A stretch of 64,000 nucleotides of DNA. Origin: Leeuwenhoekiella polynyae. Lineage in GTDB: Bacteria > Bacteroidota > Bacteroidia > Flavobacteriales > Flavobacteriaceae. A model generated the notes under the pieces. It had not been told where the DNA came from and did not search any database. It worked only from the letters and a program-made list of their open reading frames with translations. Of the stretch, positions 1-9,944 are shown piece by piece; within the stretch, counting starts at the first letter, position 1; each line of letters begins with the position of its first letter. Location: NCBI RefSeq assembly GCF_004104075.1, contig NZ_QOVK01000023.1:1-64000 (forward strand). Reading direction: 5' to 3'. The position numbers and the translations under genes are program-made.

Positions 1-146
1 GTGTTAATTAAAGATATTTTTAAATTTTAGCATATTAAGTTGAGAATGTATTAATATTAATGATTATTAACGTATTTTTTACATTAAAAATGCTTATTTA
101 ATTAATGGTTTAGTTGGTTTGTTTTTTAATTAACAATAATTTTTTA
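1..146. other. AT-rich flank without a gene
   Basis: This very AT-rich stretch lies downstream of the minus-strand Omp85-family gene. It has no coding-like frame and no clear terminator hairpin. The window edge cuts it, so what lies beyond is unknown. Confidence 0.5.
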
Positions 147-1877
147 TTAAAAATTAGCGATCAATGTTAAATGTAGAATTGAGTTTGATAACTCGAATTT
201 TTGATTATTGTGAATGCCGTTGGCTAGGTTTAGTTTTAGTATTCCGGCTTTTGTTAAAAGAGAAGTTCCTAGTCCAAAACTGTATAAGATATCTTCTTGG
301 TTGCTGAGATTGTTTTCGTAGTACGCGGCATCAATAATTGTGTTTATGTAGATTTTTGAGCTGGGGGAGTATCTGTATTCTGTTTGAAGGGTTGTGTATA
401 AATTTGCAGATATGCTATTTTCTTTAAATCCTCTTATGTTGTTGATTCCGCCAAAGCGAAATAATTCATTGTCAAGGTAATTAGTGGATTTTAATAGTGC
501 TGTTTGGTTGTTTAGGTGAAGGTTGTGGTTTGGGCTTATTCTAAAATTATATGCTGCATTTAAACTGGCGATAAATTGATTTGTGGTGTTGGGGTTTTGT
601 GTCTTTCTTAAAGCGGTTCCTGCGATAAATTCTAAGTAGGCTGATTGAGGTTGTAATGTTGAGTTTTTTGTTTTACTGTAGCTGAGTTTTCCTGAATAGA
701 TTTGTTTTTTGTAAGGTTTTGTGTTTGTGTTCTCTGAGTTTTGCGATGTTGTTGATTGTTCAAGCTCTAGTGAGGTTGAGAGGAATGTGTTTTTAGCGAT
801 GTTTAATGAAGTTTCTAAAGTTTGTGATGCGTTAGAAAATGTGCTGTCTTGTCTGAAGATGTTAATCCCTGTGGAAAGGCTGATTGGACTTTTGAAAAGA
901 AAGGGGAGGTTTGTGTTTAGGTTTAAAATTTGTTGGTTGTCGCCATTGCTTTTGTAAGTTAGGTTTGTTCGTTCTCCTTGGTTGAAGTTGTTTATTAGGT
1001 TTAAGTTTAAATAACCAGCGAGTCTCAACTTTGATTCATCTTCGTTAGGGCTAAAACCTAAAAATCCCTCAAGTGTATTAGTGTTTTTTTTATCTAGATA
1101 TAGGTATAAAGATGTGCTGTCTTTTTTAAATTGTAACTCAGGGGCTTTGCTAAATGATACAAAGTCTAATTCTTCTAAGGTTTTTGTCTTGTCTAGGATT
1201 TTCTTTTTTTGAAAAAGGGCCGGGGTTTTTAGTTTGGCTTGGTGTTTAATAAAGCTTTTCGGGAACTTGGAGTATCCTTTGATGATTACCTTTGTGAGGT
1301 TTCTGTTTTCTTTTCTGTTAACTTTTAGCTCTGCAGAAAAGCCTTTTTCTGATGCTAAAATATTTATTAGTTGAAATGTGGTTAGTGGGTTGCCTATTTC
1401 TGCGGCGTTTTGTGTTAGTTTGGGGAGGATTTCACGGATTTCTTGAGGTTTTATTTTGATTGAGTTTTTAGAAATTTTGTAATCAAGATCTGTTAAGTAA
1501 TTCAATGTTTTTGTGTCATATATATATAAGGTAATTTGTTTTGTTTTTTTTTCGCTAAAAAATTCTAAGCTATAGTTCTCTTTTGAGTTCTTTTTTAAGT
1601 TATGGAACTTATGTTGAAGATATCCTTCTAGGTAAAGTTTATTCTTTGTTTGGTTTATTTCTTCGGTCATCTCATTAAATGAGTCAAATTCAATATTTTG
1701 AAAATATTTTGAGATGAGGCTGTCTTCTGATTTAGAATTAGTGATAATCTCTAAAGAAATATTCTGAGAAAAAGCTGAACATAGGCTTGATAGGTAAATA
1801 GCTAAAAGTAGATTGTATAAAAATTGCTTTTGCTTCAAGTGTTTATTTTGGATTTGGTTTGTAGTGTTTTTTGGCAA
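147..1877 (-). CDS. Omp85-superfamily (BamA/TamA-like) outer-membrane protein
   Basis: A 576-residue protein with a basic N-terminus and hydrophobic signal segment (about residues 20-38), a periplasmic region that looks POTRA-like, and a C-terminal beta-barrel (about residues 270-576) ending in aromatic Phe. The barrel carries GGINNIRGF near residue 481, the RGF signature of Omp85 proteins, which help insert or export outer-membrane proteins. It is shorter than BamA (about 800 residues), so it resembles a TamA-like or surface-antigen D15 paralogue. The only usable start is a TTG at 1875-1877; no ATG occurs before about residue 70, past the signal peptide. It diverges from rpsL. Family assignment is firm, exact role is not. 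Confidence 0.8.
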   Translation of the reverse strand: MPKNTTNQIQNKHLKQKQFLYNLLLAIYLSSLCSAFSQNISLEIITNSKSEDSLISKYFQNIEFDSFNEMTEEINQTKNKLYLEGYLQHKFHNLKKNSKENYSLEFFSEKKTKQITLYIYDTKTLNYLTDLDYKISKNSIKIKPQEIREILPKLTQNAAEIGNPLTTFQLINILASEKGFSAELKVNRKENRNLTKVIIKGYSKFPKSFIKHQAKLKTPALFQKKKILDKTKTLEELDFVSFSKAPELQFKKDSTSLYLYLDKKNTNTLEGFLGFSPNEDESKLRLAGYLNLNLINNFNQGERTNLTYKSNGDNQQILNLNTNLPFLFKSPISLSTGINIFRQDSTFSNASQTLETSLNIAKNTFLSTSLELEQSTTSQNSENTNTKPYKKQIYSGKLSYSKTKNSTLQPQSAYLEFIAGTALRKTQNPNTTNQFIASLNAAYNFRISPNHNLHLNNQTALLKSTNYLDNELFRFGGINNIRGFKENSISANLYTTLQTEYRYSPSSKIYINTIIDAAYYENNLSNQEDILYSFGLGTSLLTKAGILKLNLANGIHNNQKFELSNSILHLTLIANF

Positions 1878-1903
1878 ATACCTATTATAATAAAATACCT
1901 TTG
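1871..1903 (+). promoter_or_regulatory. Upstream promoter candidate (P1) of the str operon
   Basis: TTG at 1871-1873 and TACCTTTG at 1896-1903, separated by 22 nt, fit the Bacteroidota promoter pattern. It overlaps the start of the divergent Omp85-family gene, so use of P1 could interfere with that gene. Confidence 0.4.
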
Positions 1904-1922
1904 AAAATTAATGATTTATGTG

Positions 1923-1952
1923 TTGAATTACTCAATTTATTTTATACCTTTG
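1923..1952 (+). promoter_or_regulatory. Main promoter (P2) of the rpsL-rpsG-fusA ribosomal cluster
   Basis: TTG at 1923-1925, 19 nt spacer, TACCTTTG at 1945-1952: a full match to the Bacteroidota consensus. The -7 octamer is identical to that of P1, 49 nt upstream. The transcript would have a leader of about 50 nt containing a hairpin (1955-1961 with 1966-1973) before the rpsL ATG at 2007. Confidence 0.75.
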
Positions 1953-2006
1953 CGAGCCCTTAGAAAAGGGGCTATTAGAATAACTATAATTTAGGTAAAG
2001 GAAATT

Positions 2007-2381
2007 ATGCCAACAATTTCACAATTAGTACGAAAAGGAAGAGCTAAGATAACCAAGAAGAGTAAATCGGCTGCTTTAGATTCGTGCCCACAACGCCGCG
2101 GGGTTTGTACTCGTGTGTACACCACTACACCTAAGAAACCTAACTCTGCGATGCGTAAAGTAGCGCGTGTTAGATTGACTAACGGTAAAGAGGTGAATGC
2201 ATACATTGGTGGTGAGGGTCACAATTTACAAGAGCACTCGATAGTATTGGTTAGAGGCGGAAGGGTAAAAGATTTGCCAGGTGTTAGATATCACATTGTA
2301 CGTGGAGCTTTGGATACCGCAGGTGTTCAGGGAAGACTACAGCGTCGTTCTAAGTATGGAGCAAAACGCCCTAAGAAGTAA
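2007..2381 (+). CDS. rpsL: 30S ribosomal protein S12
   Basis: A 124-residue S12, full length for the family. It begins [12 protein letters not shown] and contains [17 protein letters not shown], the conserved decoding-centre loop whose Lys (in KKPNSA) is the classic streptomycin site, and a second loop ([15 protein letters not shown]) also linked to streptomycin resistance. S12 monitors codon-anticodon fidelity at the A site. It is the first gene of the str operon, 23 nt before rpsG. The leader hairpin at 1955-1973 is a possible site of S7/S12 autoregulation, which is inferred only. Confidence 0.98.
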   Translation: MPTISQLVRKGRAKITKKSKSAALDSCPQRRGVCTRVYTTTPKKPNSAMRKVARVRLTNGKEVNAYIGGEGHNLQEHSIVLVRGGRVKDLPGVRYHIVRGALDTAGVQGRLQRRSKYGAKRPKK

Positions 2382-2404
2382 TTAAAAACTTTTAAAGAGA
2401 AGAA

Positions 2405-2881
2405 ATGAGAAAAAGACAGGCCAAAAAGAGACCACTTTTACCAGATCCTCGTTTTAACGATCAGCTGGTTACGCGTTTTGTAAACATGATGATGTGGGAC
2501 GGTAAAAAGTCGGTAGCCTTTAAGATCTTTTACGATGCAATGGATATCGTAGAGGAAAAGAAAAACAACGACGAGAAAACAGCTTTAGAGGTTTGGAAAG
2601 ATGCGCTATCTAATGTTATGCCTCACGTAGAAGTGCGTAGTCGTAGAGTAGGTGGAGCAACCTTTCAGATACCAATGCAGATTAGACCAGATCGTAAGAT
2701 TTCTACTGCAATGAAGTGGTTGATTAGCTTTTCAAGAAAGCGTAATGAAAAATCGATGGCTTCTAAATTAGCTGCAGAAGTATTAGCTGCTGCTAAAGAA
2801 GAAGGTGCTGCTGTTAAGAAGCGTACAGATACTCATAAGATGGCGGAAGCTAACAAAGCATTCTCTCACTTTAGATTCTAA
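2405..2881 (+). CDS. rpsG: 30S ribosomal protein S7
   Basis: A 158-residue S7, begins [17 protein letters not shown] and contains the conserved [16 protein letters not shown] beta-hairpin segment. S7 nucleates assembly of the 3' major domain of 16S rRNA and contacts E-site tRNA. In other bacteria it is the autoregulator of the str operon. It ends 6 nt before fusA, consistent with translational coupling. Confidence 0.98.
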   Translation: MRKRQAKKRPLLPDPRFNDQLVTRFVNMMMWDGKKSVAFKIFYDAMDIVEEKKNNDEKTALEVWKDALSNVMPHVEVRSRRVGGATFQIPMQIRPDRKISTAMKWLISFSRKRNEKSMASKLAAEVLAAAKEEGAAVKKRTDTHKMAEANKAFSHFRF

Positions 2882-2887
2882 AAAAAA

Positions 2888-5020
2888 ATGGCACAAAGAG
2901 ATTTAAAATTTACAAGAAATATAGGTATAGCTGCTCACATTGACGCTGGTAAAACAACGACAACAGAGCGTATACTTTATTATACTGGTGTGAGTCATAA
3001 AATAGGAGAAGTGCATGATGGTGCAGCTACTATGGATTGGATGGAGCAAGAGCAGGAGCGTGGTATAACCATTACTTCAGCTGCTACAACCTGTACGTGG
3101 AAGTTTCCTATGGAAAATGCTCAGCCGCTTCCAGAGACTAAAGATTATAACTTCAATATTATTGACACTCCGGGACACGTTGATTTTACTGTAGAGGTAA
3201 ACCGTTCTTTGCGTGTTCTTGATGGTTTAGTGTTCTTGTTTAGTGCAGTTGATGGTGTTGAGCCACAATCTGAAACAAACTGGAGACTTGCAGATAATTA
3301 CAAAGTGCCACGTATGGGCTTTGTAAATAAAATGGATCGTCAGGGATCTAACTTTCTTGAGGTTTGTAAGCAGGTAAAAGAAATGTTAGGTTCTAATGCA
3401 GTGCCTATTGTTTTGCCTATTGGTGATGAAGCGGACTTCAGAGGGATTATTGATCTTGTTAAGAATCGTGCTGTAGTGTGGCATGATGAGACTCAGGGTG
3501 CAACCTTTGATGTTGTTGAGATTCCTGAAGAAATGAAGGAGGAAGTGAAGATGTATCGTGGTATGCTAATCGAAGAGGTTGCTGCTTATGATGAGAATTT
3601 ACTTGAGAAATATATGGAAGATGAAGATTCTATTACTGAAGATGAAGTGCATGCTGCTCTTCGTGCTGCTGTAATGGATATGTCTATTATTCCAATGATT
3701 TGTGGTTCTGCCTTTAAAAACAAAGGTGTGCAGTTTTTATTGGATGCTGTATGTCGTTACTTGCCTTCTCCGATGGATAAGGATGGTATTAAAGGAATTA
3801 ATCCGGATACTGAGAAAGAAGAAATTCGTAAGCCAGATGTGACTGCTCCATTTGCTGCTCTTGCATTTAAAATTGCTACAGATCCTTTCGTAGGTCGTTT
3901 AGCATTTTTCCGTAGCTACTCAGGTAGGCTGGAGGCTGGGTCTTATGTATTGAACAATCGTTCAGGAAATAAAGAGCGTATATCTCGTATCTATCAAATG
4001 CATGCTAATAAGCAAAACGCAATTGACTTTATCGAAGCTGGAGATATAGGTGCTGCAGTAGGGTTTAAGGATATCAAGACTGGTGATACTTTATCTGATG
4101 AAAAGCATCCAATCGTTCTTGAAAGTATGGACTTTCCTGATCCTGTAATTGGTATTGCTGTTGAGCCTAAAACTAAGGCGGATGTTGATAAGTTAGGTAT
4201 GGCTTTAGCTAAATTAGCTGAAGAGGATCCTACTTTCCAGGTTCGTACAGACGAGGCCTCAGGTCAGACTATTATTTCTGGTATGGGTGAGTTGCACTTA
4301 GATATTATTGTAGATCGTCTTAAGCGTGAGTTTAAGGTGGAAGTGAGTCAAGGTCAGCCACAAGTAGAGTATAAAGAAGCTATTACAAGAGTTGCTGATC
4401 ATAGAGAGGTTTACAAGAAGCAATCTGGTGGTCGTGGTAAATTTGCTGATATAGTGTTTACTCTAGAGCCTGCAGAAGAAGGCAAAGTAGGTCTTGAATT
4501 TGTGAATATGGTAAAAGGTGGTAACGTTCCTAAAGAATATATACCATCTGTAGAGAAAGGTTTTAAGGCTGCGATGATCAATGGTCCTTTGGCTGGTTTT
4601 GAAGTTGATGCGATGAAAGTTACACTTAAGGATGGTTCTTTCCACCCTGTAGATTCTGATGCATTGTCTTTTGAGCTTGCTGCTAAAATGGGATTCAAGG
4701 CCGCTGCTAAAGCTGCTGGTGCTGTTGTGCTTGAACCTATAATGAAAGTTGAAGTTATTACTCCTGAAGAAAATATGGGTGATATCGTAGGTGACCTTAA
4801 CCGGCGTCGTGGTCAGATGAGTAGTATGGGTGACCGTGCTGGTGCAAAAGTTGTGAAAGCAACTGTACCATTGTCTGAAATGTTTGGTTATGTTACTACA
4901 TTACGTACGCTTTCTTCTGGTCGTGCAACTTCTACTATGGAATTTTCACATTATGCAGAAACTCCTTCTAATGTATCGGAAGAAGTTATCGCTGCGGCAA
5001 AAGGAACTGCTAACGCTTAA
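2888..5020 (+). CDS. fusA: Elongation factor G
   Basis: A 710-residue translational GTPase that moves tRNA and mRNA through the ribosome and helps in recycling. GTPase motifs are visible: [15 protein letters not shown] (P-loop, about residues 17-31), a T-rich switch I ([10 protein letters not shown]), DTPGHVDF (G3) and NKMD (G4). The C-terminal domain IV-V region includes [10 protein letters not shown]. Domain order and length are those of canonical EF-G1. It lies between rpsG and rpsJ (11 nt gap). tuf, which usually follows fusA in proteobacteria, is absent here. Confidence 0.98.
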   Translation: MAQRDLKFTRNIGIAAHIDAGKTTTTERILYYTGVSHKIGEVHDGAATMDWMEQEQERGITITSAATTCTWKFPMENAQPLPETKDYNFNIIDTPGHVDFTVEVNRSLRVLDGLVFLFSAVDGVEPQSETNWRLADNYKVPRMGFVNKMDRQGSNFLEVCKQVKEMLGSNAVPIVLPIGDEADFRGIIDLVKNRAVVWHDETQGATFDVVEIPEEMKEEVKMYRGMLIEEVAAYDENLLEKYMEDEDSITEDEVHAALRAAVMDMSIIPMICGSAFKNKGVQFLLDAVCRYLPSPMDKDGIKGINPDTEKEEIRKPDVTAPFAALAFKIATDPFVGRLAFFRSYSGRLEAGSYVLNNRSGNKERISRIYQMHANKQNAIDFIEAGDIGAAVGFKDIKTGDTLSDEKHPIVLESMDFPDPVIGIAVEPKTKADVDKLGMALAKLAEEDPTFQVRTDEASGQTIISGMGELHLDIIVDRLKREFKVEVSQGQPQVEYKEAITRVADHREVYKKQSGGRGKFADIVFTLEPAEEGKVGLEFVNMVKGGNVPKEYIPSVEKGFKAAMINGPLAGFEVDAMKVTLKDGSFHPVDSDALSFELAAKMGFKAAAKAAGAVVLEPIMKVEVITPEENMGDIVGDLNRRRGQMSSMGDRAGAKVVKATVPLSEMFGYVTTLRTLSSGRATSTMEFSHYAETPSNVSEEVIAAAKGTANA

Positions 5021-5031
5021 TTTACTAAGAA

Positions 5032-5337
5032 ATGAGTCAGAAAATCAGAATAAAACTTAAATCTTACGATCATAACTTAGTAGATAAGTCTGCTGAAAAA
5101 ATCGTAAAAACGGTAAAAAGTACCGGTGCTGTAGTAACTGGGCCAATCCCACTACCTACTCACAAAAAAATCTTTACAGTATTGCGTTCTCCACACGTAA
5201 ACAAGAAATCTCGTGAGCAGTTTGAGCTTAGCTCTTATAAGCGCTTACTTGATATTTACAGTTCATCTTCAAAAACCATTGATGCGTTAATGAAGCTTGA
5301 ATTGCCTAGTGGGGTTGAAGTAGAGATTAAAGTATAG
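5032..5337 (+). CDS. rpsJ: 30S ribosomal protein S10
   Basis: A 101-residue S10, begins [14 protein letters not shown] and carries the conserved [30 protein letters not shown] stretch. S10 is a late-assembly 30S head protein and, as NusE, a partner of NusB in transcription antitermination. It is the first gene of the S10 block here, directly behind fusA. It is followed by a 157-nt structured gap rather than the usual tight junction. Confidence 0.98.
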   Translation: MSQKIRIKLKSYDHNLVDKSAEKIVKTVKSTGAVVTGPIPLPTHKKIFTVLRSPHVNKKSREQFELSSYKRLLDIYSSSSKTIDALMKLELPSGVEVEIKV

Positions 5338-5343
5338 TTTGAT

Positions 5344-5451
5344 TTCCGCATAGCGGAATAAACATGTCCTAAGCTGCGGGCGAGGGAAAAACGGATAAAA
5401 ATACATTCAGGGTCGAACGTATTTTGACCCTGTTTTATTTCGGCGAAAGCC
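5344..5451 (+). promoter_or_regulatory. Structured rpsJ-rplC gap, candidate r-protein leader/attenuator
   Basis: Three hairpins lie in tandem: a perfect 6-bp stem with a 3-nt loop (5344-5358); a 7-bp stem (CAGGGTC 5408-5414 with GACCCTG 5426-5432) followed by TTTTATTT, which resembles an intrinsic terminator; and a GAAA tetraloop hairpin (5442-5451). The gap is the first large one inside the ribosomal cluster. A conditional attenuator controlled by L3 or L4 is inferred; L4 is the regulator of the S10 operon in E. coli. Confidence 0.5.
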
Positions 5452-5494
5452 AAACAATAAATAAGTAAACTAGTAATAATCAATATTAATTAAT

Positions 5495-6106
5495 ATGTCT
5501 GGGTTAATTGGAAAAAAAGTAGGTATGACCAGCATCTTTGACGAGAATGGGAAGAACATTCCTTGTACTGTGATCGAAGCAGGTCCCTGCGTTGTTACCC
5601 AAGTCAGAACCGAAGAGGTTGACGGGTATAGTGCCCTTCAGTTAGGTTTCGATGACGCAAAGACTGCAAATAAAGCTGCTCAAGGTCACGCCAAGAAAGC
5701 AGGTACAGTTGCAAAGCGCAAAGTTGTCGAATTCCAAGAATTTGAAGGTGAGTACAAATTAGGAGATGCAGTAACTGTAGAAGTCTTTAAAGAAGGTCAG
5801 TTTGTAGATATAGCTGGTACTTCTAAAGGTAAAGGTTTTCAAGGTGTAGTAAAGCGTCATGGATTTGGTGGTGTAGGTCAGTCTACCCACGGCCAGCATA
5901 ACCGTTTGAGAGCGCCTGGTTCTATCGGTGCGGCATCTTATCCTGCTCGTGTATTTAAAGGTATGCGTATGGCTGGTCAAATGGGAAATGAGCGAGTAAA
6001 AGTTCAAAATTTAAGAGTTTTAAAAGTGGTTGCTGAAAAGAACCTGCTTGTGGTGAAAGGTTGTGTGCCAGGTCACAAAAATTCTTATGTAATTATTGAG
6101 AGATAA
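5495..6106 (+). CDS. rplC: 50S ribosomal protein L3
   Basis: A 203-residue L3, begins [19 protein letters not shown]. It contains the basic loop [15 protein letters not shown] and the [14 protein letters not shown] segment, which reach towards the peptidyl transferase centre. L3 is an early 23S assembly protein. Its TAA overlaps the ATG of rplD by one base (TAATG), so the two are probably translationally coupled. It is preceded by the structured gap described at 5344-5451. Confidence 0.98.
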   Translation: MSGLIGKKVGMTSIFDENGKNIPCTVIEAGPCVVTQVRTEEVDGYSALQLGFDDAKTANKAAQGHAKKAGTVAKRKVVEFQEFEGEYKLGDAVTVEVFKEGQFVDIAGTSKGKGFQGVVKRHGFGGVGQSTHGQHNRLRAPGSIGAASYPARVFKGMRMAGQMGNERVKVQNLRVLKVVAEKNLLVVKGCVPGHKNSYVIIER

Positions 6107-6735
6107 TGAAAGTAGCAGTAGTTGATATCAAAGGAAAAGAAATAGGAAGAGAGGCAAACCTTTCTGACGCTATTTTTGCAATAGAGCCTAATGACCATGC
6201 TATTTATTTAGATGTAAAGCAGCACCTTGCTAATAAAAGACAAGGTACGCACAAATCTAAAGAGCGTGCAGAGATCGCAGGTAGTACACGTAAGATAAAG
6301 AAACAAAAAGGTACGGGTACAGCTCGTGCTGGTAGTATCAAGTCTGGTGTGTTTAAAGGTGGTGGTAGAATGTTTGGTCCTAGACCTCGTAATTATTCAT
6401 TCAAATTGAATAAAGGTCTTAAGCGTTTAGCGCGCCGTTCTGCTCTTACGTTGAAAGCAAATGATAAAGCAATTTTGGTAGTTGAGGATTTCAATTTTGA
6501 TACCCCAAAAACTAAGGATTTTGTTGACGTTGTAAAAGCCTTGGGCTTAGATAATAAAAAGTCTTTGTTTGTGTTGGGCGCTTCAAATAATAATGTATAT
6601 TTGTCGTCACGCAATTTGAAGACCTCTGAGGTTGTAATGAGTTCAGAATTAAGCACTTACAAAATTATGAATGCAAATAATGTAGTGTTTTTGGAAGGAT
6701 CTCTAGAAGAAATTGAGCAAACTTTAAGTAAGTAA
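6106..6735 (+). CDS. rplD: 50S ribosomal protein L4
   Basis: A 209-residue L4 with the extended loop KQKGTGTARAGS (about residues 64-75) and GGGRMFGPRPRNYSFKLN that line the peptide exit tunnel near the macrolide site. L4 is an early-assembly protein and, in E. coli, the autogenous repressor of the S10 operon. The start overlaps the rplC stop by one base. It ends 4 nt before rplW. Confidence 0.98.
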   Translation: MKVAVVDIKGKEIGREANLSDAIFAIEPNDHAIYLDVKQHLANKRQGTHKSKERAEIAGSTRKIKKQKGTGTARAGSIKSGVFKGGGRMFGPRPRNYSFKLNKGLKRLARRSALTLKANDKAILVVEDFNFDTPKTKDFVDVVKALGLDNKKSLFVLGASNNNVYLSSRNLKTSEVVMSSELSTYKIMNANNVVFLEGSLEEIEQTLSK

Positions 6736-6739
6736 CAAC

Positions 6740-7030
6740 ATGAGTATTTTAATAAAACCCGTGATTACCGAAAAAGCTACATCGGATAGTGAGCTTAACA
6801 GCCGTTATACCTTTGAAGTAAATCCCGGTTCGAATAAGATCGAAATTAAAAACGCTGTAGAGGCGACTTATGGTGTTTCGGTAATTAAAGTAAGAACAAT
6901 GAACGTTCGCCCAGATCGTAATACCAAGTTTACAAAATCTGGTATGATCACTGGTAAAACAAAAGGCTTTAAGAAAGCTATTGTACAGGTGGCGGAAGGT
7001 GATGTGATTGATTTTTATAGTAACATTTAA
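6740..7030 (+). CDS. rplW: 50S ribosomal protein L23
   Basis: A 96-residue L23, starts MSILIKPVITEKATSDSE and contains the family core NKIEIKNAVEATYGVSVIKVRTMN. L23 sits at the tunnel exit and is the docking site for signal recognition particle (Ffh is encoded at 31358) and trigger factor. It sits 4 nt after rplD and 9 nt before rplB. Confidence 0.97.
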   Translation: MSILIKPVITEKATSDSELNSRYTFEVNPGSNKIEIKNAVEATYGVSVIKVRTMNVRPDRNTKFTKSGMITGKTKGFKKAIVQVAEGDVIDFYSNI

Positions 7031-7039
7031 GACAAACAA

Positions 7040-7864
7040 ATGTCAGTAAGAAAATTAAAACCGATCACTCCAGGACAGCGATTTAGAGTAGTTAATGGGT
7101 TTGACGCCATTACTACTGATAAGCCGGAAAAAAGCCTATTGGCTCCGATTAAAAAATCTGGAGGGAGAAACAGTCAAGGAAAAATGACCATGCGCTATAA
7201 AGGTGGTGGTCATAAAAAACGCTATCGCGTTATTGATTTTAAAAGAAATAAAGAAGGTGTTCCTGCTACTGTAGCGAGCATTGAGTATGATCCTAATCGT
7301 ACTGCTTTTATTGCGCTTTTGAATTATCAAGACGGAGAGAAGCGTTACATTATTGCGCCAAATGGTTTGCAGGTAGATCAGAATGTTGTTTCTGGATCTG
7401 GTTCGGCTCCTGAAATAGGGAACGCTATGCCTTTGTCTGATATCCCATTAGGTACTATTATTTCTTGTATAGAATTACGTCCGGGGCAAGGAGCTATTAT
7501 GGCTCGTAGTGCTGGGGCGTTTGCGCAGTTAATGGCTCGTGACGGAAAATTTGCAACTGTTAAGTTGCCTTCTGGTGAAACAAGATTGATTCTTGCTAAC
7601 TGCATGGCTACTATAGGTGCAGTTTCTAACAGTGATCATCAGCTTATCGTTTCTGGTAAGGCTGGTAGAAAGCGTTGGTTAGGTAGGCGTCCACGTACAA
7701 GACCGGTTGTAATGAACCCTGTTGATCACCCAATGGGTGGTGGTGAAGGTCGTGCTTCTGGAGGTCACCCACGTTCTAGAAACGGTATACCTGCTAAAGG
7801 TTACAGAACCCGTACTAAGACGAAAGCGAGTAATAAATATATTGTAGAACGTAGAAAGAAATAA
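7040..7864 (+). CDS. rplB: 50S ribosomal protein L2
   Basis: A 274-residue L2. It has the SH3-like core and the C-terminal [13 protein letters not shown] loop with the conserved His, close to the peptidyl transferase centre, followed by a basic tail ending ERRKK. L2 is needed for subunit association and peptide-bond formation. Length is standard, and the gene sits 6 nt before rpsS in the usual order. Confidence 0.98.
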   Translation: MSVRKLKPITPGQRFRVVNGFDAITTDKPEKSLLAPIKKSGGRNSQGKMTMRYKGGGHKKRYRVIDFKRNKEGVPATVASIEYDPNRTAFIALLNYQDGEKRYIIAPNGLQVDQNVVSGSGSAPEIGNAMPLSDIPLGTIISCIELRPGQGAIMARSAGAFAQLMARDGKFATVKLPSGETRLILANCMATIGAVSNSDHQLIVSGKAGRKRWLGRRPRTRPVVMNPVDHPMGGGEGRASGGHPRSRNGIPAKGYRTRTKTKASNKYIVERRKK

Positions 7865-7870
7865 TAAGAT

Positions 7871-8149
7871 ATGGCACGTTCATTAAAAAAAGGACCTTAC
7901 GTTCACTATAAATTAGAGCAAAAAGTTGCTGCTAATGTAGAGGCTAATAAAAAGACAGTAATCAAGACTTGGTCAAGAGCTTCAATGATTACTCCAGATT
8001 TCGTTGGTCAAACTATAGCTGTTCATAACGGTCGCCAGTTTGTTCCGGTTTATGTAACAGAGAACATGGTGGGTCATAAGTTAGGAGAATTTTCACCAAC
8101 ACGATCTTTTAGAGGTCATGTGGGGTCAAAAAATAAAGGTAAAAAATAA
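7871..8149 (+). CDS. rpsS: 30S ribosomal protein S19
   Basis: A 92-residue S19, begins [18 protein letters not shown] and has the signature [28 protein letters not shown]19 forms a complex with S13 in the 30S head and contacts A-site tRNA. It lies between rplB and rplV with gaps of 6 and 8 nt. Confidence 0.98.
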   Translation: MARSLKKGPYVHYKLEQKVAANVEANKKTVIKTWSRASMITPDFVGQTIAVHNGRQFVPVYVTENMVGHKLGEFSPTRSFRGHVGSKNKGKK

Positions 8150-8157
8150 TTGAAGCT

Positions 8158-8568
8158 ATGGGAGTTCGTAAAAAAGAAAGAGCAGAGCAGAGAAAAGAGG
8201 CTAAGAAAACTGTAGCCTTTGCAAAACTGAACAACTGCCCTACTTCTCCTCGTAAGATGCGCTTAGTTGCAGATCTTGTACGTGGTCAGAAAGTAGAAAA
8301 GGCGCTTCAAATATTAAAATTTAGTAATAAAGAGGCTTCTCGTCGTGTAGAAAAGTTGGTTCTTTCTGCTATTTCAAACTGGCAAGAGAAAAACGAGGAT
8401 GCGAATATTGAAGATGCTGATTTAGTTGTTAAAGAGATCCGTGTAGATGGAGGGAGTATGTTGAAAAGACTTCGTCCGGCACCACAAGGTCGCGCACATA
8501 GAATAAGAAAACGCAGCAACCACGTTACAGTTGTGCTTGGTGCTAAAGATAACACACAAAGCAAATAA
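8158..8568 (+). CDS. rplV: 50S ribosomal protein L22
   Basis: A 136-residue L22, somewhat long at the N-terminus because of a lysine/arginine-rich extension ([18 protein letters not shown]). The family body follows ([18 protein letters not shown]), with the tunnel beta-hairpin ending in [18 protein letters not shown]22 lines the nascent-peptide exit tunnel, and changes in its hairpin alter macrolide response. It ends 3 nt before rpsC. Confidence 0.97.
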   Translation: MGVRKKERAEQRKEAKKTVAFAKLNNCPTSPRKMRLVADLVRGQKVEKALQILKFSNKEASRRVEKLVLSAISNWQEKNEDANIEDADLVVKEIRVDGGSMLKRLRPAPQGRAHRIRKRSNHVTVVLGAKDNTQSK

Positions 8569-8571
8569 TAA

Positions 8572-9288
8572 ATGGGACAGAAGACAAATCCAATCGGGAA
8601 TCGCCTAGGTATTATCAGAGGATGGGAATCTAACTGGTATGGTGGTAACGACTACGGTGATAAACTTGCCGAAGACGATAAGATTAGAAAGTATATTCAC
8701 GCTCGTTTATCTAAAGCTAGTGTGTCTAGAGTAATTATTGAGCGTACGCTTAAGCTTGTAACCGTTACTATCACTACTGCTCGTCCTGGTATCATTATCG
8801 GGAAAGGTGGTCAAGAGGTAGACAAGTTGAAAGAGGAACTTAAACAAATTACAGATAAGGAGGTTCAGATCAATATCTTTGAGATTAAACGTCCAGAACT
8901 TGACGCATTTTTGGTTGCTTCCTCAGTAGCCCGTCAAATTGAAAATCGTATCTCATATCGTCGTGCTACTAAAATGGCAATTGCGGCTGCAATGCGTATG
9001 AATGCAGAAGGTATTAAGATACAGATTTCAGGTCGTTTGAATGGTGCTGAAATGGCGCGTTCAGAATCTTATAAAGATGGTCGTATTCCATTATCAACAT
9101 TCAGAGCTGATATAGACTATGCTTTGGTAGAAGCTCACACTACTTATGGTAGATTGGGTATTAAAGTGTGGATTATGAAAGGTGAGGTTTACGGTAAAAG
9201 AGAATTATCTCCTTTAGTAGGTCTTGCTAAGAAGCAAGGAAAGGGCGGTCGTGGATCTGGTGCTCCAAAATCACGTCGTAGAAAGTAA
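8572..9288 (+). CDS. rpsC: 30S ribosomal protein S3
   Basis: A 238-residue S3. It begins [20 protein letters not shown], has the KH-domain motif [15 protein letters not shown], and the C-terminal domain with [14 protein letters not shown] and [13 protein letters not shown]3 lines the mRNA entry tunnel and contributes to helicase activity. The C-terminus is a short basic tail ([10 protein letters not shown]). Order rplV-rpsC-rplP is conserved. Confidence 0.98.
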   Translation: MGQKTNPIGNRLGIIRGWESNWYGGNDYGDKLAEDDKIRKYIHARLSKASVSRVIIERTLKLVTVTITTARPGIIIGKGGQEVDKLKEELKQITDKEVQINIFEIKRPELDAFLVASSVARQIENRISYRRATKMAIAAAMRMNAEGIKIQISGRLNGAEMARSESYKDGRIPLSTFRADIDYALVEAHTTYGRLGIKVWIMKGEVYGKRELSPLVGLAKKQGKGGRGSGAPKSRRRK

Positions 9289-9307
9289 TTTTTTAAAGTA
9301 AAACAAG

Positions 9308-9730
9308 ATGTTACAGCCTAAAAAGACAAAATTCCGTAAGCAACAGAAGGGTCGTATGAAAGGTAATGCCGGAAGAGGGCATCAGCTTTCTAATGGTACT
9401 TTTGGTATCAAATCATTAGATTCCAACTTTCTTACGTCAAGACAAATAGAAGCTGCACGTATTGCTGCCACACGTTTTATGAAGCGTGAGGGTTCGTTAT
9501 GGATTAGAATATTTCCTGATAAGCCTATCACAAAGAAGCCTCTTGAGGTACGTATGGGTAAAGGTAAAGGTGCTGTTGAGTATTGGGCAGCTGTCGTTAA
9601 ACCTGGCAGAATGCTTTTTGAGATAGGAGGTGTTGCTGAGCCTGTAGCGCGTGAGGCGTTACGTTTAGCTGCTCAGAAGCTTCCGGTTAGAACAAAATAT
9701 GTAGTGGCTCGGGATTATCAAGCTGACTAA
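9308..9730 (+). CDS. rplP: 50S ribosomal protein L16
   Basis: A 140-residue L16, begins [19 protein letters not shown] and has the signature [30 protein letters not shown]16 binds near the A-site tRNA elbow and is a late-assembly protein needed for peptidyl-transferase function. A 19-nt gap separates it from rpsC. Confidence 0.98.
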   Translation: MLQPKKTKFRKQQKGRMKGNAGRGHQLSNGTFGIKSLDSNFLTSRQIEAARIAATRFMKREGSLWIRIFPDKPITKKPLEVRMGKGKGAVEYWAAVVKPGRMLFEIGGVAEPVAREALRLAAQKLPVRTKYVVARDYQAD

Positions 9731-9741
9731 ATTCTAGAAAA

Positions 9742-9933
9742 ATGAAACAATCAGAAGTAAAAGAACTATCTGTAGCAGAATTACAGGAAGAGTTAGTAAA
9801 AGCTAAGAGAGCTTATTCAGACTTAAAAATGGCTCACGCTATTTCTCCTTTGGAAAATCCCATTCAGCTTAGAGGTCTAAGAAGATCTGTAGCGCGTATT
9901 GCTACTGAGCTTACAAAACGAGAATTACAATAA
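9742..9933 (+). CDS. rpmC: 50S ribosomal protein L29
   Basis: A 63-residue two-helix L29 ([20 protein letters not shown], then the [14 protein letters not shown] helix). It sits near the tunnel exit next to L23. Small size is normal for the family. Its stop codon region overlaps an in-frame upstream ATG of rpsQ that is probably not used. Confidence 0.97.
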   Translation: MKQSEVKELSVAELQEELVKAKRAYSDLKMAHAISPLENPIQLRGLRRSVARIATELTKRELQ

Positions 9934-9944
9934 TGCTGCTTAAG

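Noticed and set aside
721-957. Plus-strand open frame of 78 codons
   Set aside because: It lies inside the minus-strand Omp85-family gene; composition is Val/Cys/Phe-rich shadow sequence with no promoter.
1991-2206. Minus-strand frame opposite rpsL
   Set aside because: Fully antisense to a highly conserved ribosomal gene; no family features.
4411-4698. Minus-strand frames opposite fusA
   Set aside because: Antisense shadows caused by codon bias in fusA.
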